DNA from: CANNDT01 sp945876205
GTDB taxonomy: Bacteria; Acidobacteriota; Vicinamibacteria; Vicinamibacterales; UBA2999
Assembly (NCBI GenBank): GCA_947503365.1
Contig: CANNDT010000036.1
Location: 1-41,023, forward strand
Direction of reading: 5' to 3'
DNA length: 41,023 nt
How positions within the stretch are numbered: position 1 is the stretch's first letter; each line of letters opens with the position of its first letter. This document shows, one piece after another, positions 15,120 to 22,688 of the stretch. Below the pieces are notes generated by a model, which made no database searches, was not told where the DNA came from, and worked only from the letters and a program-made list of their open reading frames with translations. Both the position numbers and the translations under genes were made by a program.

Positions 15120-15842
15120 ATGGTCAAGAGACTCGGCTGTGTCGTCCTGCTCGTGTGCGCGGTGTCATTTGGATCGGTGCGTCCGGCCGCGGCGCAGCAG
15201 ACGCTCAATTTCACGTTTGGATATTTCACGCCCAAGGGCGAGGACGCCCGCGTCGATCGCGACATCCTCGTGACCAATCGCAACGCATTCGTCTTCGATA
15301 TCAAGGACTTCAATTCGGCGACGGTGGGCGGCGAGTGGCTCGTGCCGCTCGGCAACTACTTCGAGGCGGGTGCCGGCGCGTCGTTCTCGAGGCGAACCGT
15401 GCCCAGCGTCTACGCGGATCTGGTCAACGCCGACGGGAGCGAAATCGAGCAGGACTTCATCCTGCGCATGGTGCCGGTCGCCTTCACCGTGCGCGTGCTA
15501 CCGCTCGGCCAATCGAATGGCGTGCAGCCGTACTTCGGCGCTGGGATCGGGATCATTAACTGGCGGTACAGCGAATCGGGCGAGTTCGTCGATCGCGCCT
15601 GCGCCAACGGCCGTAACTGCGCCATCTTCCGCGACTCGTTCGTCGCCTCTGGCAACCAGACCGGCCCGCTGGCGCTTGCCGGCATCCGGTTCGCGGGCGA
15701 TTCCCTGAGCGCGGGTGGGGAAATTCGATTTCAGAAGGCCGAGGCCAGTCTCGGCAGCACGTTTTCGGGGTTAGCCGACCCGATGATCGATCTCGGCGGC
15801 TGGACCTATCAGTTCACCGTCGGGATGCGTTTTGGGAGATAG
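15120..15842 (+). CDS. Outer-membrane beta-barrel protein
   Basis: This 240-residue protein has a clear signal peptide (MVKRLGCVVLLVCAVSFGS, cleaved near AAAQQ). The rest is alternating-hydrophobicity strands separated by polar loops, such as TLNFTFGYFTP, YFEAGAGASFSRR, QPYFGAGIGIINW, GPLALAGIRFAG and YQFTVGMRFGR. The last residues form a barrel closing strand, though with Arg rather than a terminal aromatic. The size fits an eight-stranded OmpW/OmpA-like barrel. Function is not recognisable. Two cysteines in the loop DRACANGRNCAIF may form a disulphide. Its 3' end overlaps the opposite-strand GT-C gene by 29 bases. Confidence 0.8.
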   Translation: MVKRLGCVVLLVCAVSFGSVRPAAAQQTLNFTFGYFTPKGEDARVDRDILVTNRNAFVFDIKDFNSATVGGEWLVPLGNYFEAGAGASFSRRTVPSVYADLVNADGSEIEQDFILRMVPVAFTVRVLPLGQSNGVQPYFGAGIGIINWRYSESGEFVDRACANGRNCAIFRDSFVASGNQTGPLALAGIRFAGDSLSAGGEIRFQKAEASLGSTFSGLADPMIDLGGWTYQFTVGMRFGR

Positions 15843-17316
15843 GCTCGCGCTTATATAGAGCGACGCCACCGCCCTCACAGATTCTTTCCATCCCGCGGGC
15901 AAAGAGCGGATCGCGGCGAATGCGCTGGGCCAGCACATCGCCGCCTTCCGCTTGTTCTTCCACCAGCATCCAGCCGGCGTGCGGCGCCGGACCGCTCTCG
16001 AGCGCGAGCTGCCAGATCACCCCGTTCCCCTCGTGCACGAAGTCGCGCAGCGCAAACCCTTCGAGCGACAGCTCCTGCATGTAGTGCGCGAGCGATCCCA
16101 TGCTCGCGAGCACCTTCTCGCCCCGGTACCCGGGCGCGAGACACGCGGTCACCGCGCGCCGGGCCTGGCTTGCGGGACGATCCCACTGCGCTTCGAGCAG
16201 CATCGGCGCGTCCTGCTTCCACGGCGGTGACTGGATGAGCGTAATCCCGACCATCACCGACACCAGCGCGGTCGATGCGAGCGACGACAACCGGTCGCGC
16301 CTGAGCGAGCCGACCAGCAGTCCTGCCAGCGGTGCATAGGCGGCCACGATTGGAATCATGTAGCGGACGCGGAACGGATGCCCCGCGTGGAACGCGTAAA
16401 ACGGCAGCGCGCCCGCGGCAAGCAGCGCCAGCGGCACGAGCATCGGCGCTTCGGTGCGGCTCAGAAGAGCGCGAACCCCGAAGAGCGTCGCGCCGAGCAG
16501 GGCGAGCGTCGCGGTCGTCGTCGTGCTGAGCTCATGCGACCCCCACCAGACGGCGATCAGGCTCCGGCCCACCTGGCCCTGGTAGTTCGGGTCGGGCACA
16601 AAGAAGCCGTCGGTGACAAACCACGAGCCGACGGTGATTCGGCTGTTGATGACGAACAGCAGGACAGCCGCGGCTGGCCAGATCGCCAGGTTCCAGCCTC
16701 GGCGTACGAGCGTGCCCGCCGGAATGTGGCGCCGCCAGGCCGCAAACAATGCGACGCCGATCGCCGCTGCAATGACTGGCCAGGCCTCATACCGGGACCA
16801 GGCGCCGGCAAAAAACGCGATCCCGAGCCGCGTCGGGACTTCGTCCACGTTGGCGACCACCCACTCGTACGTCCAGAGCACGGCCACGAACGTAATCGCC
16901 AGCATCAGCGGCTCGGTCATCGGCGTTGCCTGCAGGTACAGGAGATTCGGGTTGAGCACCAGCAGCGCCGTCGACGACACGGCGCCAAGCGTGGATCCGG
17001 TGATGACGAGTACCAGCCGCGCCGAGGCATACGCCACGATCCCGAAGCACGCGATCGACAGGAGCGACCCGAAGGCGCCCGTCCGGTAGAAGAGGTCGAT
17101 CTGCGTTGGCAGGAACTGGATCACGTGGGGCAGCGGCAGCCAGACGGCGCCGAACTGCTGCCATCCCGGGGTGAGACTGTCGATGACGCGACGCGCGACA
17201 ACGAGGTGAGCCTTGGCGTCGTAGTGGCTGAGGACGAGTCCCGCGCGCAGGAAGATGACCCATGCGATGAGACCGGCAGCCGTGGCAACGGCTGCAAGCG
17301 TGCGGGCTATAATCAC
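15814..17316 (-). CDS. Polytopic GT-C type glycosyltransferase-like membrane protein
   Basis: A GTG start gives a 500-residue protein with about ten membrane helices and a soluble C-terminal region of roughly 120 residues. The first extracytoplasmic loop holds SHYDAKAHLVVARRVID with Asp33 and His37, in the position of the acidic catalytic residue of GT-C enzymes such as ArnT, Pmt and PIG-M. The next loop, WLPLPHVIQFLPTQIDLFYRTG, is also typical. GT-C enzymes use a polyprenyl-phosphate sugar as donor on the periplasmic side. The gene faces away from the DedA-like and GT2 genes across a 107-base region. This suggests a common lipid-linked sugar pathway. Acceptor and sugar are unknown. The end overlaps the barrel protein gene tail to tail. 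Confidence 0.78.
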   Translation of the reverse strand: MIIARTLAAVATAAGLIAWVIFLRAGLVLSHYDAKAHLVVARRVIDSLTPGWQQFGAVWLPLPHVIQFLPTQIDLFYRTGAFGSLLSIACFGIVAYASARLVLVITGSTLGAVSSTALLVLNPNLLYLQATPMTEPLMLAITFVAVLWTYEWVVANVDEVPTRLGIAFFAGAWSRYEAWPVIAAAIGVALFAAWRRHIPAGTLVRRGWNLAIWPAAAVLLFVINSRITVGSWFVTDGFFVPDPNYQGQVGRSLIAVWWGSHELSTTTTATLALLGATLFGVRALLSRTEAPMLVPLALLAAGALPFYAFHAGHPFRVRYMIPIVAAYAPLAGLLVGSLRRDRLSSLASTALVSVMVGITLIQSPPWKQDAPMLLEAQWDRPASQARRAVTACLAPGYRGEKVLASMGSLAHYMQELSLEGFALRDFVHEGNGVIWQLALESGPAPHAGWMLVEEQAEGGDVLAQRIRRDPLFARGMERICEGGGVALYKREPISQNASRR

Positions 17317-17336
17317 GAGGAATCGAGAATACTGTG

Positions 17337-17420
17337 GTTGCTGGGTCGCTAGGTAGCTAAGTCGCTGGGGAGAACCCCGCCTGCCTCCAGAGCCACCCAG
17401 CTACCTAGCCACCTAGCCAC
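17337..17420. repeat. CTAGG-word inverted repeat between divergent genes
   Basis: The left arm reads GTCGCTAGGTAGCTAAGTCG and the right arm GCTACCTAGCCACCTAGCCA. GCTAGGTAGCT pairs perfectly with AGCTACCTAGC, and flanking GGTGG/CCACC words extend the match imperfectly. The element ends three bases before the TTG start of the VTT/DedA gene, so it lies in its leader. It is built like the other word-iterated elements but uses a different word. Confidence 0.7.
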
Positions 17421-17423
17421 CCA

Positions 17424-18011
17424 TTGAAATCATTTATCGCCTGGCTGCAGGGCTTTGCACTAGCCATCGGCGGCCCCGGCCTCTTTGCCGTCGCCTTCCT
17501 TGATTCCTCATTCGTCTCGTTGCCGCAGATCAATGACATCCTCGTCGTGCTGATGGTCACGCAGAATAAGGCCTGGATGCCCTACTACGCGGCGATGGCG
17601 ACCTTCGGGTCGGTCTCCGGCTGCTACGTGATCTATTTGCTCGCCAACAAGGGAGGCGATGCGTTCTTGAAGAAGCGGTTGAGGGCCGGGCACACCGAGC
17701 GCGCGCTGGCGCTGTATCAGCGCCATGGCCTCCTCGCACTCATGGTGCCGGCGCTGCTGCCGCCGCCGGCGCCCTTCAAGCTCTTTGTGCTGATGGCCGG
17801 CGTCGCCAAGGTTCGTCCACTGCAGTTCGTGGCCGCGATCGCCGTCGCCCGCGGTATCCGCTACGTCGCGCTTGGATTCCTGGCGATCTGGTACGGTGAT
17901 GCCGCGCTCGAGTTGTTCCGCACCCATGGCGCACGGGTGGGGCTGGCGCTGGCCGGCCTGATCGTGGCCGCCGCCCTCGCCTGGTGGCTGCTGCGGCGGA
18001 GGCCCGCGTGA
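17424..18011 (+). CDS. VTT/DedA-family membrane protein
   Basis: This 195-residue protein starts at TTG 17424, directly after a repeat arm; no better start is present. The N-terminal re-entrant region GPGLFAVAFLDSSFVSLPQIND is followed by helices around 45-80. The conserved VTT block near 115-150 contains PALLPPPAPFKLFVLMAGVAKV, with the Pro-rich turn and basic residues of the family, and a C-terminal helix ends in RRRP. DedA/VTT proteins are now linked to moving polyprenyl phosphates or lipids across the inner membrane. The neighbour is a GT2 polyprenyl-phosphate-sugar type enzyme, joined by a GTGA overlap. Recycling of the lipid carrier is therefore a fair inference. A perfect TATAAT at 17308-17313 could be its -10 element, but no -35 is clear. 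Confidence 0.82.
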   Translation: MKSFIAWLQGFALAIGGPGLFAVAFLDSSFVSLPQINDILVVLMVTQNKAWMPYYAAMATFGSVSGCYVIYLLANKGGDAFLKKRLRAGHTERALALYQRHGLLALMVPALLPPPAPFKLFVLMAGVAKVRPLQFVAAIAVARGIRYVALGFLAIWYGDAALELFRTHGARVGLALAGLIVAAALAWWLLRRRPA

Positions 18012-18793
18012 CGCCGGAGATCTCGCTCGTCGTCCCGCTTCGCGATGAAGAGCTCAATGTCGGGCCGCTCCACGAGGAGCTGACGCGCGCCCTCGAAGGC
18101 GTCGGTGCGCCCTACGAGATCATCCTGATTGACGACGGCAGCGAGGACGGGACGTTTGAGAAGCTGCGCGACATCCAGTCACGCGATCCGCGGGTACGGG
18201 TGATCCAGTTCACCCGCAATTTCGGTCAGACGGCGGCGTTTGCCGCCGGCTTTGCGCATGCGCACGGCCGCTTCATCATCACGTCGGACGGGGACCTGCA
18301 GAACAACCCCGCCGACATCCCGAAGCTCCTGGCGCTGGCGCCGACCCACGACATCGTTTCGGGATGGCGCAAGGATCGGAAGGACGCCTTGCTCACGCGG
18401 CACCTGCCATCGGTCGTCGCGAATTGGCTGCTGGGCCTGGTGAGCGGCATCAGGCTGCACGACAACGGCTGTTCGCTCAAGGTCTACCGGGCTGAAGTGG
18501 TGAAGCCGCTCAGGCTGAGGCCGGGCATGCACCGCTACCTGCCGGCGCTGGCGAGTCAGTTGGGTGGGCGAGTGGCGGAGGTCGTCGTGAGCCACCGGCC
18601 ACGACAGCACGGCCACTCGAAGTACGGACTGTCGCGCACCTTCGTCGTGGTGCGCGACATCCTGACCCTGCCACGATTGATGCGCGAGGCGATCGACCCG
18701 GCGATCGCCTCGCCACATCTCTACGAAATCAAACGAGTCCTCGAGGCTAGTTCGTCCCTCGACCCGCGGCCGTCATCAAGTCCGCTCGCGTAA
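18008..18793 (+). CDS. Family 2 glycosyltransferase, polyprenyl-phosphate sugar synthase type
   Basis: The GTG at 18008 overlaps the previous stop (GTGA) and gives 261 residues. The GT-A fold motifs are ISLVVPLRDEE, LIDDGSEDGT (Asp42-Asp43) and TSDGDLQNNP (Asp94 and Asp96 bind the metal). The later GWRKDRKD and NGCSLKVYR blocks and the amphipathic RHLPSVVANWLLGLVSGI are also present. This is the ArnC/dolichol-phosphate-mannose-synthase layout without the C-terminal membrane helices. The likely reaction moves a sugar from a nucleotide donor to undecaprenyl or polyprenyl phosphate on the cytoplasmic face. The GT-C protein nearby would then use the product outside. The end overlaps the opposite-strand metallo-hydrolase gene by 47 bases. 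Confidence 0.88.
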   Translation: MTPEISLVVPLRDEELNVGPLHEELTRALEGVGAPYEIILIDDGSEDGTFEKLRDIQSRDPRVRVIQFTRNFGQTAAFAAGFAHAHGRFIITSDGDLQNNPADIPKLLALAPTHDIVSGWRKDRKDALLTRHLPSVVANWLLGLVSGIRLHDNGCSLKVYRAEVVKPLRLRPGMHRYLPALASQLGGRVAEVVVSHRPRQHGHSKYGLSRTFVVVRDILTLPRLMREAIDPAIASPHLYEIKRVLEASSSLDPRPSSSPLA

Positions 18794-20204
18794 GCGGACG
18801 ATCGGGCACCGGCGGGTGCACCATGATGTATGGTCCGAAGTCGAGCTTCAGCCGCTCGATGTTCGCCACCAGTACCGTCAGCGACGGATTCACCGGACCC
18901 GGCGCGGCGCCGGGATTCGGAATCCCGAAATCGGCTGTGAAGAGGATCTTCTCGGTCGGCAGATAGGCGATCAGCATGCCGTCAGAGTGCTGGAGGTTCT
19001 CGACGTGATGCAGCTCGATCGTCCGGTTCCCGCCCCGCAGCACCCGCCGCTCGCCAACACCTTCCACATTCCGCTTCACGCTCGATTTCGACAGGGCGTC
19101 GCCGACCAGGCGGCGCGACGCCGTCAGGCCACGCTGGATGAACGCTTCGTTGTTCTCATGCGTGAGGATCGTCGCGCCCTCGGCGACAAACGGCGCCAGC
19201 CCGCTCGCATGATCGAAGTGGGGATGCGTGTTCACGACGTAGCGAATCGGCTTGTTCGGGATCGCCTGCTTCGCCGCGGCGATGACCGCCACCGCGCGCG
19301 CCTCACTCTGAGGACCTTCCAGGACGACGATGTGGTCGCCCATGTCGACGGCCAGCGCCACGTATCCGCCGGTGATGCGGAAGACGCCGTCGGCAAGCCG
19401 CTGGGTCTCGAGGACTGGCGCTGCGGGGGCGGCGCCTCCGGCCTGCGCTGCCGGGGCGGGCGGCGTCAGCAGCTCTGTGAGATTCGCGGGGTTGGCGGTG
19501 GCGCTGGTGACGGTCGCCTCGAACGTCTGGAGCCCGGCGCGCTTCTGGACGATGCGCCCGGGCACTTTCACGCCGCCGAAATCCTTGTAATCGGAATACT
19601 CGGCTTCGACGAGCAGGTCCCCGAGAACCGGATGCTCGACGCGTGTCTCAACCTTTTCCACCAGGTTGTCGTCGCCGATGGTGCCGACGACGAAGTAGGC
19701 CTGCCCTGACGGAGATTTCATGGTCGGTGACCACGACACGAGAGTCTTGCCGCCACTCTGCCGGGAGGTGGCGTTGTTGGCCGCGGCGCCCTTGAGGAAG
19801 CCCCATGGTGTGATCCAGATCTCGAGCTGCTGCGTCCAGTTGCTCTGTGCCGGCGTGATGTTCTGGTTGAAGTTGCCCGGCATCGGCGCCGGAGCGCCGG
19901 GCACCGTTGGCGGCTGCGTCGGGCCGAACGCGCGCGACGCCGGCTGGCTCAAGTCGATCGTGCGCGTGTAGGTCGTGATCCTGGTGATGCTGGTCGGGCT
20001 CCAGGGTGTGCCGATGTTCCGGGTCTGCCCGAAGTTGACGTTCTGCGCGGATCCTGAATACGTGATCGAGGCGAGCGTCTCTGAGCCGGTTGCCTTGGAT
20101 GCGTCGGCCACGACGGTTGCCGCGCTTTGCGCGCCGACGCCGATCGACAGCCACGCGACCATGGCGGTCACGAGGAGTGCGCTCGCAGTGAGTGTTCTAG
20201 CCAT
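18747..20204 (-). CDS. Exported metallo-beta-lactamase-fold hydrolase with long N-terminal domain
   Basis: The start MARTLTASALL at 20204 has a GGAG upstream and opens a signal peptide cleaved near GVGAQ; a longer frame to 20402 is not used. The protein has 485 residues. About 30-250 is a beta-rich domain of unknown role, a Pro/Ala linker at 248-263 follows, and the metallo-beta-lactamase domain covers 265-470. The metal motif is HPHFDH (327-332), with His406, Asp425 and His463 as further likely ligands. Family members are lactamases, lactonases, sulfatases and thioesterases. Nothing here fixes the substrate, and the N-terminal domain argues against a plain beta-lactamase. It is divergent from the cytochrome gene. 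Confidence 0.85.
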   Translation of the reverse strand: MARTLTASALLVTAMVAWLSIGVGAQSAATVVADASKATGSETLASITYSGSAQNVNFGQTRNIGTPWSPTSITRITTYTRTIDLSQPASRAFGPTQPPTVPGAPAPMPGNFNQNITPAQSNWTQQLEIWITPWGFLKGAAANNATSRQSGGKTLVSWSPTMKSPSGQAYFVVGTIGDDNLVEKVETRVEHPVLGDLLVEAEYSDYKDFGGVKVPGRIVQKRAGLQTFEATVTSATANPANLTELLTPPAPAAQAGGAAPAAPVLETQRLADGVFRITGGYVALAVDMGDHIVVLEGPQSEARAVAVIAAAKQAIPNKPIRYVVNTHPHFDHASGLAPFVAEGATILTHENNEAFIQRGLTASRRLVGDALSKSSVKRNVEGVGERRVLRGGNRTIELHHVENLQHSDGMLIAYLPTEKILFTADFGIPNPGAAPGPVNPSLTVLVANIERLKLDFGPYIMVHPPVPDRPLTRADLMTAAGRGTN

Positions 20205-20337
20205 AAGTGAGATCTCCACGAAATGAAGTGAGTGTTGCGGATGCGGAATGTAAGACGCTCGATTATAGGGCCGGGCCGCCGCTGTAGCCGGACGGCCTGT
20301 CGCGGTACAATCGCGCGTTAACGAATTGAGGTGCTGC

Positions 20338-21396
20338 ATGCGAAAGTCCATCGGCGTATTGATCTGTGGGTTCGCGTCGATTCTCGCGGTGACGGGGCTC
20401 ACTGCGGCCGCGCAGCACCCGTCCTGGGCGTATGGCTTTGTCGAGATGCCGGCACCGGGGAGCGTCCCCGCCGCCTACGTGCCCCCGCCCACGCCAGTCA
20501 CACCCGCGCTCCCGTCGGCCGCGGCTGATCAGGTCAAGCACAGCCTTCCCGGCGCCACTCGCACCTTTACGCGCGCCGAGGCCAACTACCAGTACGGTCC
20601 GGCCGACTGGTTTCCCAACGAGCATCCCGCGGCGGTGCCGGACATCGTCGCCCTCGGCCGGCTCGATGCGGCGATCAACGCGTGCGGCCTGTGCCATTAC
20701 ATCGGCGGGCACGGCCGGCAGGAGAATGCCGGGATCGCCGGCCTGCCGTACGACTACTTCGTGCAGGCGATGATGGATTTCAAGAACGACCTGCGCCACA
20801 GCGCGGATCCGCGGAAGGTCAATACCAACAGGATGGTCGCGTTTGCCAAGGCGATGACCGACGACGAGATCCAGGCGGCGGCGCGATACTACGCGGCGAT
20901 CCCGTGGACGCAGTACATCAGGGTGGTGGAAACGAAGACCGTGCCGAAGACGCGCCTGCTGAACGGCATGTTCGTCAAGCTCGAAGGCACCGGCACCGAG
21001 CCTCTTGGCATGCGCATCGTCGAATCGCCGGAAGACTTCGAGCGCACCGAGATGCGCGATCCGCATTCGGGCTTTGTCGCATACGTGCCGATCGGCAGCA
21101 TCAAGAAGGGCGAGACGCTGGTGAAGACCGGCGGCAACGGCAGGACGACCGAGTGCGCCGTGTGCCACGGGCCGACGCTCGAGGGGCTCGGCCCGGTGCC
21201 CGGGATCGCCGGCCGCTCGCCGAGCTATATCGTGCGGCAGTTGTATGACATGCAGGTGGGCACACGGAAAGGCGTCTGGTCGTCGCTCATGATGCCGGTG
21301 GTCGACAAGCTCACCGCCGAAGACTTCGTGGCGATTGCCGCCTATACCTCGTCGCTGAAGCCGCAGGCGTCAGTGCGTCAGACCGCGGCCCGATAG
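20338..21396 (+). CDS. Exported diheme cytochrome c
   Basis: The ATG at 20338, six bases after GAGG, gives 352 residues with a signal peptide cut near TAAAQ. Two covalent haem motifs are present: CGLCH (116-120) and CAVCH (273-277). Each belongs to a class I cytochrome c domain of the c553/c4 type. The second domain includes GPTLEGLGPVPGIAGRSPSYIVRQL, with the LMMPV Met as probable sixth ligand. The middle segment carries DFKNDLRHSADPRKVNTNRM and MTDDEIQAAARYYAAIPW, typical of the first domain of diheme c4-like proteins. It would be matured by the ccm system encoded in this window and act as a periplasmic electron carrier. Its redox partner is not evident. Confidence 0.9.
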   Translation: MRKSIGVLICGFASILAVTGLTAAAQHPSWAYGFVEMPAPGSVPAAYVPPPTPVTPALPSAAADQVKHSLPGATRTFTRAEANYQYGPADWFPNEHPAAVPDIVALGRLDAAINACGLCHYIGGHGRQENAGIAGLPYDYFVQAMMDFKNDLRHSADPRKVNTNRMVAFAKAMTDDEIQAAARYYAAIPWTQYIRVVETKTVPKTRLLNGMFVKLEGTGTEPLGMRIVESPEDFERTEMRDPHSGFVAYVPIGSIKKGETLVKTGGNGRTTECAVCHGPTLEGLGPVPGIAGRSPSYIVRQLYDMQVGTRKGVWSSLMMPVVDKLTAEDFVAIAAYTSSLKPQASVRQTAAR

Positions 21397-21397
21397 G

Positions 21398-22228
21398 ATG
21401 GCGTATAGCACCCCGCTCGAAAGCCGCATCGCGAAGAAGACCACCAAGGCGATCGTCGACTTCAACCTGATTGAAGACGGCGATCGCGTGATGGTCGGCT
21501 TGTCTGGCGGCAAGGACAGTTGGGCGCTGCTGCAGACGCTCGACGTGCTGCGCAAGCGCGCGCCGATCGATTTCTCGCTCATCGCCGTGAACGTTGACTC
21601 CGGCTACAAGGAATTCAAGCACGACCTCATCGCCAAGACGTGCAAGGAACGTGGCTGGGAGCTCCGCATCGAGCACACCTCGATTGGCGAGGTGATGGAT
21701 GACATCCTCGAAGCCAAAGATACGCCGTGCTCGCTCTGCGCGAGGCTCCGGCGCGGCGTCCTCTACCGGATTGCCACCGAAGTGGGTGCCACCAAGATCG
21801 CGCTGGGGCACCATCTGGACGACTTCATCGAAACGCTCCTGCTCAATCTCTTCTTCTCGGGCTCGCTCAAGGCGATGCCCGCGCGGCTCGTCTCCGACAC
21901 CGGCGAGCACGTCGTTATTCGTCCGCTGGTCTATGTCGGCGAGGATGAGGCGCGCCTCTTTGCCAGGGAGTGCGGGCTGCCGATCATCGGCTGCTGCTGT
22001 CCGGCCTGCGGGGATCTTAGCCTGCAGCGGCAGCGCATCAAACGGTTGATCACGGATCTCGAAGTGGAGCACTCGGGCGTGAAGAACTCGATGCTCAAGG
22101 CGATGACCAACGTGATGCCGCGGCACCTGCTCGACACCCGCCTCAATCCCAGCGGAGAGCTGCGCGACAGCGTGGCGCTGCGCCTGGAAGAAGAAGGCGC
22201 GGCCAACCTCATTCAGATCCGGCATTAG
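21398..22228 (+). CDS. ttcA: tRNA 2-thiocytidine biosynthesis protein TtcA
   Basis: This 276-residue PP-loop ATPase has SGGKDS at 36-41, a CSLC pair at 111-114, GHHLDD at 138-142 and the CxxC-like CCCPACG near 199-205. TtcA adenylates C32 of certain tRNAs and exchanges the oxygen for sulphur using a 4Fe-4S cluster. The paired CxxC motifs hold the cluster. The length matches the family (about 270-310). It starts one base after the cytochrome stop, so it is probably co-transcribed, and it precedes dtd by two bases. This makes a small tRNA-quality pair. Confidence 0.93.
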   Translation: MAYSTPLESRIAKKTTKAIVDFNLIEDGDRVMVGLSGGKDSWALLQTLDVLRKRAPIDFSLIAVNVDSGYKEFKHDLIAKTCKERGWELRIEHTSIGEVMDDILEAKDTPCSLCARLRRGVLYRIATEVGATKIALGHHLDDFIETLLLNLFFSGSLKAMPARLVSDTGEHVVIRPLVYVGEDEARLFARECGLPIIGCCCPACGDLSLQRQRIKRLITDLEVEHSGVKNSMLKAMTNVMPRHLLDTRLNPSGELRDSVALRLEEEGAANLIQIRH

Positions 22229-22230
22229 CC

Positions 22231-22683
22231 GTGCGGGCCGTCGTCCAACGCGTCAGCTCCGCGCGGGTGCGCGTGGGCGACCGCGTGACCGGCGAGATCG
22301 GCCGCGGGCTGCTCGTCCTGCTCGGCGTCGGCCGCGAGGATGGGCCCGGCGACGTGTCGTATGTGGCGGGGAAGATCCGCGACATCCGCGTGTTCGAAGG
22401 GGAGGATGGGAAGCTGATGGACCGCTCCGTGATGGAGATTGGCGGAAGCGTCCTCGTCGTGTCGCAGTTCACGCTCTACGGCGACATCCGAAAAGGGAGG
22501 CGGCCCTCCTTCGACGCGGCCGCGCCACCAGACACGGCGCGCGCGCTCTACGAAGATCTCGTGAGAGAATTGCGCGCAGTCCCTTTGCCGGTCGCCACCG
22601 GCGAATTCCAGGCCATGATGGACGTCGAGCTCGTCAACGACGGTCCTGTGACCATTCTCATCGATAGCAAACGCAACCTTTGA
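22231..22683 (+). CDS. dtd: D-aminoacyl-tRNA deacylase
   Basis: The GTG start gives 150 residues, the normal size for DTD1. MRAVVQRVSSARV at the N-terminus is family-typical. The two catalytic signatures are present: SQFTLYGD (the SQFTLxx motif) and NDGPVTILID (the NxGPVT motif, cross-subunit Gly-cisPro). The enzyme removes D-amino acids, and also glycine mischarged on tRNA(Ala), from aminoacyl-tRNA in the cytosol. It is tightly placed behind ttcA; the following gene begins at 22689. Confidence 0.95.
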   Translation: MRAVVQRVSSARVRVGDRVTGEIGRGLLVLLGVGREDGPGDVSYVAGKIRDIRVFEGEDGKLMDRSVMEIGGSVLVVSQFTLYGDIRKGRRPSFDAAAPPDTARALYEDLVRELRAVPLPVATGEFQAMMDVELVNDGPVTILIDSKRNL

Positions 22684-22688
22684 GGCCT

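Noticed and set aside
16378..17352. 324-residue open frame on the plus strand
   Set aside because: Antisense to the polytopic GT-C-like gene; highly charged, with no motif.
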